Of a DNA stretch of 54,605 bases, positions 1 to 9,626 are shown piece after piece; position 1 is the first letter of the stretch, and each line of letters starts with the position of its first letter. The notes under the pieces are model-generated. The model was not told the origin of the DNA and did not search any database. It saw only the letters and a list, made by a program, of their open reading frames with translations. A program made the translations under genes and the position numbers. The stretch lies in NCBI RefSeq assembly GCF_014486675.1, contig NZ_JACTAC010000013.1:1-54605 (forward strand). Reading direction: 5' to 3'. Origin of the DNA: Flavobacterium macrobrachii (GTDB lineage: Bacteria; Bacteroidota; Bacteroidia; Flavobacteriales; Flavobacteriaceae).

Positions 1-207
1 AAATATTTTATCTGTTTCTAATAAATCAAACTTTAATTGATTGATTTTTGTTGAACTTTTTTCCTGTAAAGCTTGTTTAATTTTGTTTCTATCTAATTCA
101 TTTTTTTCAAAAATTTCTTTTACTTCCTCCAAAATTGCAATTTGTGATTTGAATTTTTTTCGCTCAGAAATTAATTCTTTCTCTAGATTAACCTTATTTA
201 TTAACAT
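1..207 (-). CDS. N-terminal fragment of a coiled-coil protein (runs off the window edge)
   Basis: A reading frame starts at ATG 207 and stays open for 69 codons to base 1, so only the N-terminus is visible. It begins MLINKVNLEKELISERKKF and is very rich in Lys, Glu, Leu and Ile with a heptad-like spacing. This fits an alpha-helical coiled coil. There is no signal peptide and no recognisable catalytic motif. The gene is transcribed away from the fasciclin gene on its right. Function is unknown. It could be the start of a sensor kinase, a KfrA-like protein or a structural protein, and the visible part does not decide this. Confidence 0.55.
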   Translation of the reverse strand, partial: MLINKVNLEKELISERKKFKSQIAILEEVKEIFEKNELDRNKIKQALQEKSSTKINQLKFDLLETDKIF

Positions 208-355
208 TTTAATTTTTTTTTAAAGTGTTGACAGTTTGATTGTTATATTTTCAATTTACAAAATATTTTTAAATAAAAATCAAATATCTTCAATAGTTTT
301 AGTGTTTACATTTGTTAAATTTTTCTCAAAAATAAGATATGAAAAAACCAATGAG

Positions 356-387
356 TTGTTTACAGCGTAAATGATGTTATAACTTTT
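356..387 (+). promoter_or_regulatory. Bacteroidetes-type promoter of the fasciclin gene
   Basis: TTG at 356-358, a 21-base spacer and TAACTTTT at 380-387 match the Bacteroidetes primary sigma pattern TTG-N19/21-TAnnTTTG, with the last base off consensus. The ATG at 401 follows 13 bases later, so the 5' leader would be very short. Confidence 0.5.
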
Positions 388-400
388 AAAAATAACTATT

Positions 401-958
401 ATGAAAACTAAAAATTTAATTTTTGCCTCCTTTTTTGCCCTTATGATTTCTGTAACTTCTTTTTCTCAGGAAAAAACAGTAAATGTTGGCGGTGCGCCAA
501 TGTATCCTTCAAAAAACATTGTTGAAAATGCTGTAAACTCAAAGGATCACACAACTTTAGTTGCCGCAGTAAAAGCAGCAGACTTAGTTGAAACATTAAA
601 ATCAAAAGGTCCATTTACGGTATTTGCTCCAACTAACAATGCTTTTGATAATTTACCAAAAGGAACGGTTGAAACATTATTGAAACCAGAAAATAAAAAA
701 TTACTTCAAACAGTTTTAACGTATCATGTATTAGCTGGTAAATTTAGTGCTGCTGATATTGCTCAAGCAATAAAGAAGGGAAATGGTAAAGCAACTTTTA
801 AAACGGTAAGTGGCGGAACTTTGACTGCTTGGTCAAAAGGGAAAGATATTTACTTGACTGACGAAAATGGTAATAGTGCAAAAGTAACTATTGCAGATGT
901 TAATCAATCAAATGGAGTTATTCATGTCATAGATGCAGTTGTTACTCCTAAATCTTAA
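401..958 (+). CDS. Secreted fasciclin (FAS1) domain protein
   Basis: The protein has 185 residues. A signal peptide covers about residues 1-22 (MKTKNLIFASFFALMISVTS). One FAS1 domain follows, from about residue 38 to the end. It shows the usual FAS1 blocks: TLVAAVKAADLVETLK, then GPFTVFAPTNNAFDNLP, then VLTYHVLAGK, and a C-terminal NGVIHVIDAVVTP. FAS1 domains in bacteria are extracellular adhesion or surface-association modules, so the product should be periplasmic or secreted. It has its own promoter-like element and a strong terminator, so it is probably monocistronic. The partner is unknown. Confidence 0.9.
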   Translation: MKTKNLIFASFFALMISVTSFSQEKTVNVGGAPMYPSKNIVENAVNSKDHTTLVAAVKAADLVETLKSKGPFTVFAPTNNAFDNLPKGTVETLLKPENKKLLQTVLTYHVLAGKFSAADIAQAIKKGNGKATFKTVSGGTLTAWSKGKDIYLTDENGNSAKVTIADVNQSNGVIHVIDAVVTPKS

Positions 959-970
959 ATAGTCTTTTAA

Positions 971-1003
971 AAAAAAGTCCTGAATTTTCAGGACTTTTTT
1001 TTT
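971..1003. terminator. Bidirectional hairpin terminator between the fasciclin gene and pheT
   Basis: AAGTCCTGAA pairs with TTCAGGACTT and is flanked by an A-run on the left and a T-run on the right, so it can terminate both converging transcripts. Almost the same hairpin recurs at 36796-36825. Confidence 0.8.
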
Positions 1004-3422
1004 ATCTCAAACTTGCACCAAGTTCGTTTTCAAAATTCTTTTGTAGTTTATTCAAGATTTTATCAATTTGTTCATCGGTCAAAGTTTTTGAATTGTCTTG
1101 TAAAATGAAACTCACTGCGTATGATTTTTTTCCTTCTGGAAGATTTTTTCCTTGGTAAACATCAAATAGATTTACTTCTTTCAATAACGATTTCTCCGTT
1201 TGACGAGCAATGGTGTAAATAGCATCAAAAGCAACGTTTTCATCAACTAACAAGGCTAAATCGCGACGAACTTCAGGATATTTTGGAATATCAGTAAATT
1301 TAATTTTGGTTCCAATTAATTTTAAAACCACATTCCAATTGAAATCAGCATGGAAAACTTCTTGTTTAATATCAAAATGTTTCAGAATTGATTTTTTTAC
1401 GGTTCCAAATTCAACCAAAGTATCATTTCCGTATGCTATAGCAATTCCTTCTGCAAAAACATCTGAACTAACAGGTTTGTTTTGAATTTTGGTAATTCCT
1501 AATCGTTCCAAAATGGCGTTTACATAACCTTTAAACAAAAAGAAATCAGATGGTTTTTGTGCATTTGTCCAACTTTCTTCGTTTCTGTTTCCCGAAACAA
1601 ATAATGTTAAATGTTTTGGTTCATCATATCCTGATGACAATTTATGGTAAGTTTTTCCAAACTCGAATAATTTTAAATCTCCATTTCTACGATTAATATT
1701 GTATGAAACAGCTTCTAAACCTGAAAACAGCAACGATTGACGCATTGCCGATAAATCATTGCTCAACGGATTTAGCATCATTACATTGTATTCTTCTTTC
1801 AACATTTCAGATAAATTCACATAATCTGGAGTTGTTAATGAATTTGCCATCATTTCGTGGAAACCATTAGCATTTAGTTGTGAAGCAATAATGTTTTGCA
1901 CTTTATAATCTTCCGTTCTAGCCGAATTGAAAACGGTTGCGTTCAATTTTTTGGTAAAATTAATATTGTTGTAACCATAAACACGAAGAATTTCTTCAAT
2001 TACATCAACTTCACGTTGTACATCAACACGATACGACGGAATAATTAATCCAAGTCCAGCGTCAGAAACGGTTGTCACTTTAATATCTAGCGAAGCCAAA
2101 ATTTTCTTGATGGTTTCTTTTGGTAATTCTTGACCGATGAGTTTTGCTGTTTTTTCAAAATTCAAGAAAACAGGGAAATCTTCAATCTTTTTTGGATAAA
2201 TATCTATAATATCCGAAGTGATTTCGCCACCAGCAACTTCTTTTATCAAAAGAGCAGCACGTTTTAAAGCAAATTCAGTAATGGTTGGATCAATTCCTCT
2301 TTCAAAACGGAAAGAAGCATCGGTATTTAAACCATGACGTTTTGCTGATTTTCTTACGGAAACTGGGTTGAAATAAGCACTTTCTAAAAATATTGTAGTA
2401 GTAGTTTCGGAAACACTAGAGTTTTTTCCACCAAAAACACCAGCAATGCAAAGTGGGGTTTTTTCGTCACAAATCATCAAATCATCTTCATGTAATGTTC
2501 TTTCAACATCGTCAAGAGTTGTAAATTTTGTTCCAGCTTCTGCCGTTTTTACAATGATTTTTCCATTGATTTTTGATGCATCAAAAGCATGTAATGGTTG
2601 TCCTAAATCATGAAGAATATAATTTGTAATATCTACAATGTTGTTTTTTGGTGTTAAACCAATGGCTTTCAAACGGTTTTTTAACCATTCAGGCGATTCT
2701 TTTACCGTAATTCCAGAAATAGTTACGCCACAATATCTTGGTGCCAATTTACTGTCTTTTACATCAACATCAATTTTTAGAGTTCGTTTGTCAATTCTAA
2801 ATGTACTAACTGATGGCGTGATTAATTCGACAGTACTATTTTTTTGAAGTAAACTCGCGCGCAAATCACGTGCAACACCATAATGCGACATGGCATCAGC
2901 ACGATTTGGAGTTAAACCAATTTCAAAAACTTCGTCGTTTTCTATATTAAAAACTTTGGCACAAGGCGTTCCAGGTTTTAGTTTTTCGTCTAAAATCATG
3001 ATGCCATCATGGCTTGTTCCAAGTCCAAGTTCGTCTTCGGCACAAATCATTCCGTGACTTTCCTGACCGCGAATTTTTCCTTTTTTGATTTCAAATTCGT
3101 TTCCGTCTTTATCAAATAATTTTGTACCAATGGTTGCAACTGGTACTTTTTGTCCTGCTGCAACATTGCTTGCGCCACAAACGATTTGAACTGGATTTCC
3201 ATCGCCAAGATCAACTTTTGTAATACTTAATCGATCGGCATCAGGATGTTTTTCGCATGTTAATACATGACCAACAACTATACCTTCTAATCCACCACGA
3301 ACGGATTGGTATTTTTCAACAACTTCAACCTCAAGTCCTAAATCGGTAAGGATTGTTGCTGTTTCTTCTGATTTTAAATCTATTTTAATAAATTGTCTAA
3401 GCCAATTGTAAGAAATCTTCAT
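1002..3422 (-). CDS. pheT: Phenylalanine--tRNA ligase beta subunit
   Basis: The 806-residue product is a full-length bacterial-type PheRS beta subunit, which charges tRNA-Phe as an alpha2beta2 tetramer with PheS. Visible domains: an N-terminal EMAP/tRNA-binding fold at about residues 40-150 (VVGHVLTCEKHPDADRLSI, then QIVCGASNVAAGQKV), the B3/B4 editing region at about 210-390 (GLNTDASFRFERGIDP), the B5 domain at about 400-480, a synthetase-like core at about 490-690, and a C-terminal FDX-ACB anticodon-binding domain at about 710-806 (YPEVRRDLALLVDE). The start MKISYNWLRQFI is the family norm. pheS is not adjacent. A good promoter lies just upstream at 3445-3475. Confidence 0.97.
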   Translation of the reverse strand: MKISYNWLRQFIKIDLKSEETATILTDLGLEVEVVEKYQSVRGGLEGIVVGHVLTCEKHPDADRLSITKVDLGDGNPVQIVCGASNVAAGQKVPVATIGTKLFDKDGNEFEIKKGKIRGQESHGMICAEDELGLGTSHDGIMILDEKLKPGTPCAKVFNIENDEVFEIGLTPNRADAMSHYGVARDLRASLLQKNSTVELITPSVSTFRIDKRTLKIDVDVKDSKLAPRYCGVTISGITVKESPEWLKNRLKAIGLTPKNNIVDITNYILHDLGQPLHAFDASKINGKIIVKTAEAGTKFTTLDDVERTLHEDDLMICDEKTPLCIAGVFGGKNSSVSETTTTIFLESAYFNPVSVRKSAKRHGLNTDASFRFERGIDPTITEFALKRAALLIKEVAGGEITSDIIDIYPKKIEDFPVFLNFEKTAKLIGQELPKETIKKILASLDIKVTTVSDAGLGLIIPSYRVDVQREVDVIEEILRVYGYNNINFTKKLNATVFNSARTEDYKVQNIIASQLNANGFHEMMANSLTTPDYVNLSEMLKEEYNVMMLNPLSNDLSAMRQSLLFSGLEAVSYNINRRNGDLKLFEFGKTYHKLSSGYDEPKHLTLFVSGNRNEESWTNAQKPSDFFLFKGYVNAILERLGITKIQNKPVSSDVFAEGIAIAYGNDTLVEFGTVKKSILKHFDIKQEVFHADFNWNVVLKLIGTKIKFTDIPKYPEVRRDLALLVDENVAFDAIYTIARQTEKSLLKEVNLFDVYQGKNLPEGKKSYAVSFILQDNSKTLTDEQIDKILNKLQKNFENELGASLR

Positions 3423-3444
3423 TTTGGTAATTTTAATAAGGTGG

Positions 3445-3475
3445 CAAAGATAGTTATAATAGGAAAATATACCAA
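3445..3475 (-). promoter_or_regulatory. Promoter of pheT
   Basis: On the minus strand TATCTTTG (3445-3452) is preceded by TTG at 3473-3475 with a 20-base spacer, matching the Bacteroidetes consensus. The pheT ATG lies 22 bases downstream. Confidence 0.65.
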
Positions 3476-3502
3476 TCTGATTGCTTTAATTTCATCAATA
3501 AA

Positions 3503-4366
3503 TTACAAAATTTCTTCTACGTGTTTTTTGATGTTTTCTGAGATTTTTTCGGTGGGTAAATCATTGGCATCATCGCCAAACGGATCTTCAATTTCTTCGG
3601 CAATCAATTCTAAACTTGCTAATACATAAAAAGTAAAAATTACCACAGGAATACTGTAATAACCTAAACTGAAAGCATATCCAAACGGCAATGTCATGAT
3701 GTAAAAGAAAATAAATTTTTTGATAAATGCGCTGTAAGAATAAGGAATTGGCGTGTTTTTAATTCGTTCACATGCGCCACAAACATCAGTAAAGGTTTGT
3801 AGTTCGTTATTAATTGTAATCAGTTGATCACCAGTTATTTTTCCAGATTTGTATAATTCATTTATTTTATGAAAAATAGTTTTGGCAACTTGATTGGGTT
3901 TGTGCTTTTGATGGACAATTTCCAAATCGATGTTTTCAAAAAGCATTTTGCTCACTTCTTTATTTGAAAGATGTTTGGATAGAATGGAAACATACATTGG
4001 AATTACTTCACGCAAGAATTTTTTATCGCTTTCATCCGAAAGAATAACCGAAAGTTTCAATGCTAAATTCCGGCTGCTATTTACTAAACTTCCCCAAAGT
4101 TTTCGTCCTTCCCACCAGCGATCATAAGCAGTATTTGTTCGGTAAGAAAGTAGTAACGAAATTACAAAACCCAACATTCCGTGCATGATGGAAATGTTTT
4201 TTACATGACTTTTTTCAGAAAGTTTCCAGTGTTCAATTTCAAGAAAACAAACGCCATACGTATATAATCCAATAACAAACATCATTGGAATTAATTGACG
4301 AAACGTATCCGATTTGTGAAATATGAAGATGAAAGTAATCCAGTCTTTTGGGTTGTATTGTACCAT
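3503..4366 (-). CDS. Bestrophin-family membrane channel (UPF0187/YneE-like)
   Basis: The 287-residue protein starts MVQYNPKDWITFIFIFHKSD and has hydrophobic segments at about 25-42, 62-80, 205-225 and 225-245. The LLSYRTNTAYDRWWEGRKLWG stretch at about residues 78-98 and PFGDDANDLP near the C-terminus (about 265) are hallmarks of the bacterial bestrophin family. These proteins form pentameric ion channels in the inner membrane, and prokaryotic examples conduct cations. It follows recG by 56 bases on the same strand and may be cotranscribed with it. pheT, further on, has its own promoter. Confidence 0.88.
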   Translation of the reverse strand: MVQYNPKDWITFIFIFHKSDTFRQLIPMMFVIGLYTYGVCFLEIEHWKLSEKSHVKNISIMHGMLGFVISLLLSYRTNTAYDRWWEGRKLWGSLVNSSRNLALKLSVILSDESDKKFLREVIPMYVSILSKHLSNKEVSKMLFENIDLEIVHQKHKPNQVAKTIFHKINELYKSGKITGDQLITINNELQTFTDVCGACERIKNTPIPYSYSAFIKKFIFFYIMTLPFGYAFSLGYYSIPVVIFTFYVLASLELIAEEIEDPFGDDANDLPTEKISENIKKHVEEIL

Positions 4367-4422
4367 TTTTGAGTTTATAAGTTTATCTGTTTAAAAAGTT
4401 TATTGAGGTTTAAATTGATTTT

Positions 4423-6531
4423 TTAACTAATATAATTCCAAATATTCTTTTTCTTGGTCAGTTCGATAAAAATTTGTCTTAACGTTTGATGTTCGGGCAA
4501 TGACATCGAAGAGTCTTTTTTTAACAATTTTATAGCTTCATTTCGAGCAACGACTAATATGTCTTTGTCTTTTACCAAATCGGCTATTTGTAAATTTAAA
4601 ACACCACTTTGTTGTTTTCCCATGATGTCACCTGGACCGCGAAGTTTTAAATCGACTTCGGCAATTTCAAAACCGTCATTGGTTTTACACATGGTTTCCA
4701 ATCGGATTTTGCTTTCATTGGAAAGTTTGTGCGAAGTCATTAAAATACAATAACTCTGTTCAGCGCCACGACCAACGCGACCACGCAATTGATGCAATTG
4801 AGACAAACCAAATCGTTCCGCACTTTCAATAATCATCACACTCGCATTGGGAATATTTACACCAACTTCAATTACCGTCGTGGCAACCATGATACTGGTT
4901 TTTCCTTCGGCGAAGCGTTTCATTTCAGAATCTTTTTCGGCTGGTTTCATTTTCCCGTGAACTATGGAAATACTATAGTTTGGTAGTGGAAAATCTCTGG
5001 AAATGCTTTCATAACCATCCATTAAATCTTTATAATCCATCGTTTCACTTTCCTGAATTAACGGATAAACAATATAGATTTGTCTGCCTTTGGCAATTTC
5101 ATCTTTTATAAATTTCCAAACTTTCAATCGGTTACTGTCATAGCGATGAACGGTTTGAATGGGTTTTCGTCCTGGTGGCAATTCATCAATAACTGAAACA
5201 TCTAAATCACCATACAAACTCATGGCTAATGTCCGCGGAATAGGCGTTGCTGTCATGACAAGTACATGTGGAGGAATTTCATTCTTTTTCCAAAGTTTAC
5301 TTCTTTGTTCTACACCAAAACGATGTTGCTCATCAATAATTGCTAATCCTAAATTTTGAAATTGCACTTTGTCTTCCAATAAAGCATGTGTTCCAATAAG
5401 AATGTGTAAACTGCCGTTTTCAAGTTCCTCGTGAATTATTTTCCGTTCTGAAGTTTTGGTTGAACCGGTTAGGATTTTGATGTTTATATTTAATGTACTT
5501 GCCAATTCGGTCAATCCGTTAAAATGTTGATTGGCTAAAATTTCGGTTGGCGCCATTAAGCAGCTTTGAAATCCGTTATCCAGAGCTATTAGCATTGCCA
5601 TTAATGCCACAATAGTTTTTCCTGAACCAACATCGCCTTGAAGTAATCGGTTCATTTGTGCATTACTTCCTAAATCATTTCGAATTTCTTTCAATACTTT
5701 TTTCTGTGCATTGGTCAGTTCAAAAGGCAAATGATTTTTGTAGAAATTATTAAAATTTTCTCCAATTACGGTAAACGGATGACCTTTAATTTTATGTTTT
5801 CGGACTAAGTTTTTCGTTATCAATTGTAATTGAATGAAAAACAATTCTTCAAATTTCAATCGAAATTGCGCTTTCGCTAAAAGTTCCGGGCTTTTTGGAA
5901 AATGAATATTGAAAAGCGCTGCATTTTTCGGAATTAATTTTAATTCGTCCAAAAGATATTGTGGCAACGTTTCCGTGAATTTTGCTTGCGTTTCAAGGAA
6001 TAATTGCTGCATCATTTTATTCACCACTCGATTGGAAATTCCTCGATTAGTCAAGGTTTCAGTCGATGGATAAACGGGTTGCAATGCCGAACGTAAACTT
6101 TGTTCATGTTCGCTAAGCAACTCCATTTCTGGATGTGCCATATTATATTGACCGTTGAACGACGTTACTTTTCCAAAAATAACATACGGAACATTGATTT
6201 TCAAACTTTCTCTAATCCATTTATGACCTTGAAACCAAACGAGTTCCATTTCGCCAGTTTCATCTACAAAAGTTGCCACCAAACGTTTTTTGGCTTTGCC
6301 AAATTCAACCGTTTTGATGTTGATGATTTTACCAATAATTTGAACTTCCGCAGGATTATTATTGAGTTCATTAATTTTATAATAACGAGTTCGATCAATA
6401 TAGCGATTGGGATAAAAATTAATCAAATCTTCATAACGATGAATGCCTAATTCTTTGCGCAAAAGTTCGCCACGTTGCGGACCAACGCCTTTTAGGTATT
6501 CGATAGGTGTTTGAAGAAGTTGATATGACAT
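4423..6531 (-). CDS. recG: ATP-dependent DNA helicase RecG
   Basis: The 702-residue protein is a complete RecG, the branch-migration helicase that remodels stalled replication forks and recombination intermediates. The N-terminal part (about 1-250) holds the wedge OB-fold. The helicase core shows Walker A GDVGSGKT at about residue 300, the DEAH-type box as IIDEQHRFG at about 395, TATPIPRTLA at about 425 and the Q-rich motif VI LHQLRGRVGRG at about 580. The C-terminal TRG-like region ends at LRQIFIELTKKK. It is divergent from the M1 aminopeptidase gene and shares the 83-base intergenic region with it. Confidence 0.97.
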   Translation of the reverse strand: MSYQLLQTPIEYLKGVGPQRGELLRKELGIHRYEDLINFYPNRYIDRTRYYKINELNNNPAEVQIIGKIINIKTVEFGKAKKRLVATFVDETGEMELVWFQGHKWIRESLKINVPYVIFGKVTSFNGQYNMAHPEMELLSEHEQSLRSALQPVYPSTETLTNRGISNRVVNKMMQQLFLETQAKFTETLPQYLLDELKLIPKNAALFNIHFPKSPELLAKAQFRLKFEELFFIQLQLITKNLVRKHKIKGHPFTVIGENFNNFYKNHLPFELTNAQKKVLKEIRNDLGSNAQMNRLLQGDVGSGKTIVALMAMLIALDNGFQSCLMAPTEILANQHFNGLTELASTLNINIKILTGSTKTSERKIIHEELENGSLHILIGTHALLEDKVQFQNLGLAIIDEQHRFGVEQRSKLWKKNEIPPHVLVMTATPIPRTLAMSLYGDLDVSVIDELPPGRKPIQTVHRYDSNRLKVWKFIKDEIAKGRQIYIVYPLIQESETMDYKDLMDGYESISRDFPLPNYSISIVHGKMKPAEKDSEMKRFAEGKTSIMVATTVIEVGVNIPNASVMIIESAERFGLSQLHQLRGRVGRGAEQSYCILMTSHKLSNESKIRLETMCKTNDGFEIAEVDLKLRGPGDIMGKQQSGVLNLQIADLVKDKDILVVARNEAIKLLKKDSSMSLPEHQTLRQIFIELTKKKNIWNYIS

Positions 6532-6614
6532 TGCAAGAAATTGTTAAAGCGAAGATAAGTTTTTAATTTGAAAATTTTAAAATGATTATATTCGTAATCT
6601 ATAAAATTTATCCA

Positions 6615-8678
6615 ATGCGAATACTTTTTTTCCTTTTCCTTTCCTTCATTTCTTTTGCGCAACAAACTTCTAAAGTTGATTTTAAAACTGCCAAAGGAAA
6701 TATTTCAATTAATGTTAATCAAAAGAAAGTTTTCGGAACAGTCAATTATGTTTTTGAAGTAAAAGAGAGTATCGATACGATTAAAATTGATGCTCAAAAA
6801 ATGACTTTTTCTGATGTTAAAATCAATAAAAAAGCAGTTAAATTTTCCAATTCAGGAAAGACATTAAACTTGTTTGAAGGTTTCAAAAAAGGAAAAAATA
6901 CCTTGACTTTTTACTACGAAGCCTTTCCAAAACAAACGATGTATTTTGTAGACAAGCGACAAGTTTGGACGCAAGGTCAAGGAAAATATACAAGTCATTG
7001 GTTTCCGAGTTTTGATGATGTAAATGAAAAAGTTATCTTTAATATGAACATCACTTTTGATGAAAAATATAATGTCATTGCAAATGGTTTTCTGAAAAAT
7101 AGCTACGTAAAAGACAATCAAAAAAAATGGTATTATGAAATGAAAAAGCCAATGAGTTCCTATCTTTTTGCATTGGTTATTGGTGATTTTTATAATAAAA
7201 TTATCGCTTCCAAATCGGGAATTCCGTTGCAGTTTTTTATTCAACCAAAAGATACATCGAAGTTTGAACCAACTTATCGTTATTCAAAACAAATATTCGA
7301 TTATCTGGAGAAAGAAATTGGTTTTAACTATCCGTGGAAATTATACAAACAAGTTCCAGTGGAAGATTTTCTTTATGCTGGAATGGAAAATACAACTTGT
7401 ACCATTTTTGCCCAAGATTTTGTAGTTGACGAAATTGGTTTTAATGATAGAAATTACATTAATGTCAATGCACACGAATTGGCACATCAATGGTTCGGCG
7501 ATTTAGTTACAGCAAAATCTGGAAAACACCATTGGTTGCAAGAAGGTTTTGCGACATATTATGCTTTATTAGCAGAAAAAGAAATTTTTGGCGAGGATTA
7601 TTTCAATCATCAATTGTATCGAAATTCATTGCAATTGCGAAATGCCGCCAAAACCGATACTATTCCGGTGATGAATGAAAAAGCGAGTTCATTGTCATTC
7701 TATCAAAAAGGTGCTTGGGCTTTGCATTTTATGAGAGAAAAAATAGGAGCGAAGCTGTTTCAAAAAGCGGTTCAGAATTATTTGAAAAAATACCAATTCA
7801 AAAACGTTGAAACCAGCGATTTTTTGTCAGAAGTTAAAAAAGTGGCACCTAATTTTGATACTGTTGCTTTTCAGAAAATGTGGCTTGAAGATTATCATTT
7901 TCCAACCGATGTTGCCAATGAAATCTTGCGAAAAAGTACGTTTATGCAAACGTTATTTGATGTACAACAATTGCGAAAAAAATCATTTGCTGAAAACAAA
8001 GATAAGTTTTCCGAATTGCTCAAGTCGGATTTGTTTTATCCAATAAAAACGGAAATTATCTATCAGTTAAAAGATGTCAATTTTGCAGATAAAAAAGAAC
8101 TTTTAGAATTAGCAATGCAGACCAATGATGTAAAAGTTCGTCAATCGGTTGCTGAATTTATTGATGAAATTTCGTTGGAGTTTAAAACAAAATATGAAAC
8201 TTTTTTAGATGATAAATCATATGAAACTAGAGAAATTGCGTTAATAAAATTATTCAATGCTTTTCCTGAAAGTCAAGCAATTTATTTGGAAAAAGCTAAA
8301 AATTGGTATGGAAATAATGATTTAGGATTGCGCACTACTTTTTTACTTTTAAGTCAAATGTCATCTACTTTTGATGAAAATCAGAAACAGAATTACTTTA
8401 ATGAATTGGTTGATTATACATCGTCAAAGTATGAAAGTTCTATTAGACAAAACGCCTTCAGCTCCGCATTTCAAGCCAAACAACCTATCGATAATCAAGT
8501 TTTGAAAAATTTGGTCAATGCAACTTCGCATCACAAGTGGCAAATGACAAAATTTGCTCGTGATTACATTAGAAATTTATTGAAAACGCCTTTGTACAGA
8601 GAAAAATTTGAAATCTTACTTTCGGATTTGCCTGAAAATGATAAAAATCAATTGCAAAAACTGTTAAACGAAAAATGA
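6615..8678 (+). CDS. Secreted M1-family metallo-aminopeptidase
   Basis: An in-frame ATG exists at 6582, but the start at 6615 (MRILFFLFLSFISFAQQ) gives a proper signal peptide, so I prefer it. The mature enzyme is zinc dependent. The exopeptidase motif GMENTT lies at about residue 258, the zinc site HELAH is at 287-291 and the third ligand Glu310 sits in WLQEGFA. A substrate-side Tyr is plausible in the SLSFYQKGAW stretch at about 365. The C-terminal 250 residues look like helical repeats. The enzyme removes N-terminal residues from peptides, probably in the periplasm. The stop overlaps the patatin start by four bases (ATGA), so translation is probably coupled. Confidence 0.93.
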   Translation: MRILFFLFLSFISFAQQTSKVDFKTAKGNISINVNQKKVFGTVNYVFEVKESIDTIKIDAQKMTFSDVKINKKAVKFSNSGKTLNLFEGFKKGKNTLTFYYEAFPKQTMYFVDKRQVWTQGQGKYTSHWFPSFDDVNEKVIFNMNITFDEKYNVIANGFLKNSYVKDNQKKWYYEMKKPMSSYLFALVIGDFYNKIIASKSGIPLQFFIQPKDTSKFEPTYRYSKQIFDYLEKEIGFNYPWKLYKQVPVEDFLYAGMENTTCTIFAQDFVVDEIGFNDRNYINVNAHELAHQWFGDLVTAKSGKHHWLQEGFATYYALLAEKEIFGEDYFNHQLYRNSLQLRNAAKTDTIPVMNEKASSLSFYQKGAWALHFMREKIGAKLFQKAVQNYLKKYQFKNVETSDFLSEVKKVAPNFDTVAFQKMWLEDYHFPTDVANEILRKSTFMQTLFDVQQLRKKSFAENKDKFSELLKSDLFYPIKTEIIYQLKDVNFADKKELLELAMQTNDVKVRQSVAEFIDEISLEFKTKYETFLDDKSYETREIALIKLFNAFPESQAIYLEKAKNWYGNNDLGLRTTFLLLSQMSSTFDENQKQNYFNELVDYTSSKYESSIRQNAFSSAFQAKQPIDNQVLKNLVNATSHHKWQMTKFARDYIRNLLKTPLYREKFEILLSDLPENDKNQLQKLLNEK

Positions 8679-9583
8679 TGAGAGCTTTGGTAATTTCTGG
8701 TGGCGGAAGTAAAGGCGCATTTGCTGGAGGTGTTGCACAATATTTGATGCAAGAAAACGGTTGTAAATATGATATTCTAATTGGAAGTTCTACCGGAAGT
8801 TTACTCATTCCTCATTTGGCTTTGGGCGAAGTCAACAAGATTTACAACATTTATTCTAATGTGAATATGCGAAGTATTTTTGACATTAGTCCGTTTGTTG
8901 TAAAACATAAAAACACACCAAATGAAACTGTTACAATCAATCATATGAATGTTTTTAAACAGTTTTTAAAAGGCAAACGAACTTTTGGCGAAAGCCATAA
9001 ATTATTAGAATATATTAGAGAAAATTTTACTTTAGCCGAATTTACTTTGCTCAAATCAACGGCTTGTGAAGTTGTCGTTACGGTTACTAATCTTACCACA
9101 AATAGCGTAGAATATAAATCGATAAAAGACTTTGACTATGATGATTTCTGCGAATGGATTTGGATTTCGTGTAATTATATTCCGTTTATGAGTTTGGTCA
9201 CCAAAAATGGTTTTGAATATGGCGATGGCGGATTTTCAAGTTTGGTTCCTATTCGAGAAGCCATTAATCGTGGCGCAACCGAAGTTGATGTTATTATCCT
9301 TGAAACTGAAGTGCAAACCAAGCCCAGAAAAATTGGTAAAAATCCATTTTTGTTGATGATAGATTTGTTTCAAACATTGCTCACGCAAGTTGAAAAACAT
9401 AATATTACCATTGGAAAATTGGCTGCCAAAAATAAAAATGTAAAGCTCAATTTATATTACACGCCAACACAATTAACGGACAATGCTTTGATTTTTAATC
9501 ATGAAAAAATGAAAGATTGGTGGCACAAAGGTTATGAATATGCCAAAAACAAAAGTGAATTAATGAGTGATAATTTGCAGTAA
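8675..9583 (+). CDS. Patatin-like phospholipase
   Basis: The 302-residue protein has the patatin Ser-Asp dyad: oxyanion-hole motif SGGGSKGAF at residues 8-16, nucleophile elbow GSSTG at 37-41 (Ser39) and the DGG motif with Asp184. The family hydrolyses acyl esters of lipids. There is no signal peptide, so the cytoplasm or inner membrane face is likely. The start overlaps the stop of the M1 peptidase gene (ATGATG: the first ATG at 8675, a second at 8678). The two are cotranscribed, but a shared pathway is not obvious. The lipid substrate cannot be read from the sequence. Confidence 0.92.
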   Translation: MMRALVISGGGSKGAFAGGVAQYLMQENGCKYDILIGSSTGSLLIPHLALGEVNKIYNIYSNVNMRSIFDISPFVVKHKNTPNETVTINHMNVFKQFLKGKRTFGESHKLLEYIRENFTLAEFTLLKSTACEVVVTVTNLTTNSVEYKSIKDFDYDDFCEWIWISCNYIPFMSLVTKNGFEYGDGGFSSLVPIREAINRGATEVDVIILETEVQTKPRKIGKNPFLLMIDLFQTLLTQVEKHNITIGKLAAKNKNVKLNLYYTPTQLTDNALIFNHEKMKDWWHKGYEYAKNKSELMSDNLQ

Positions 9584-9626
9584 TTTGTAAAACTTTTGTT
9601 ATTTTTAGCTTTCAAATATAAATGCC

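Noticed and set aside
41..223. 60-codon plus-strand frame at the left edge
   Set aside because: It is opposite to the coiled-coil frame starting at 207 on the minus strand and has no independent support.
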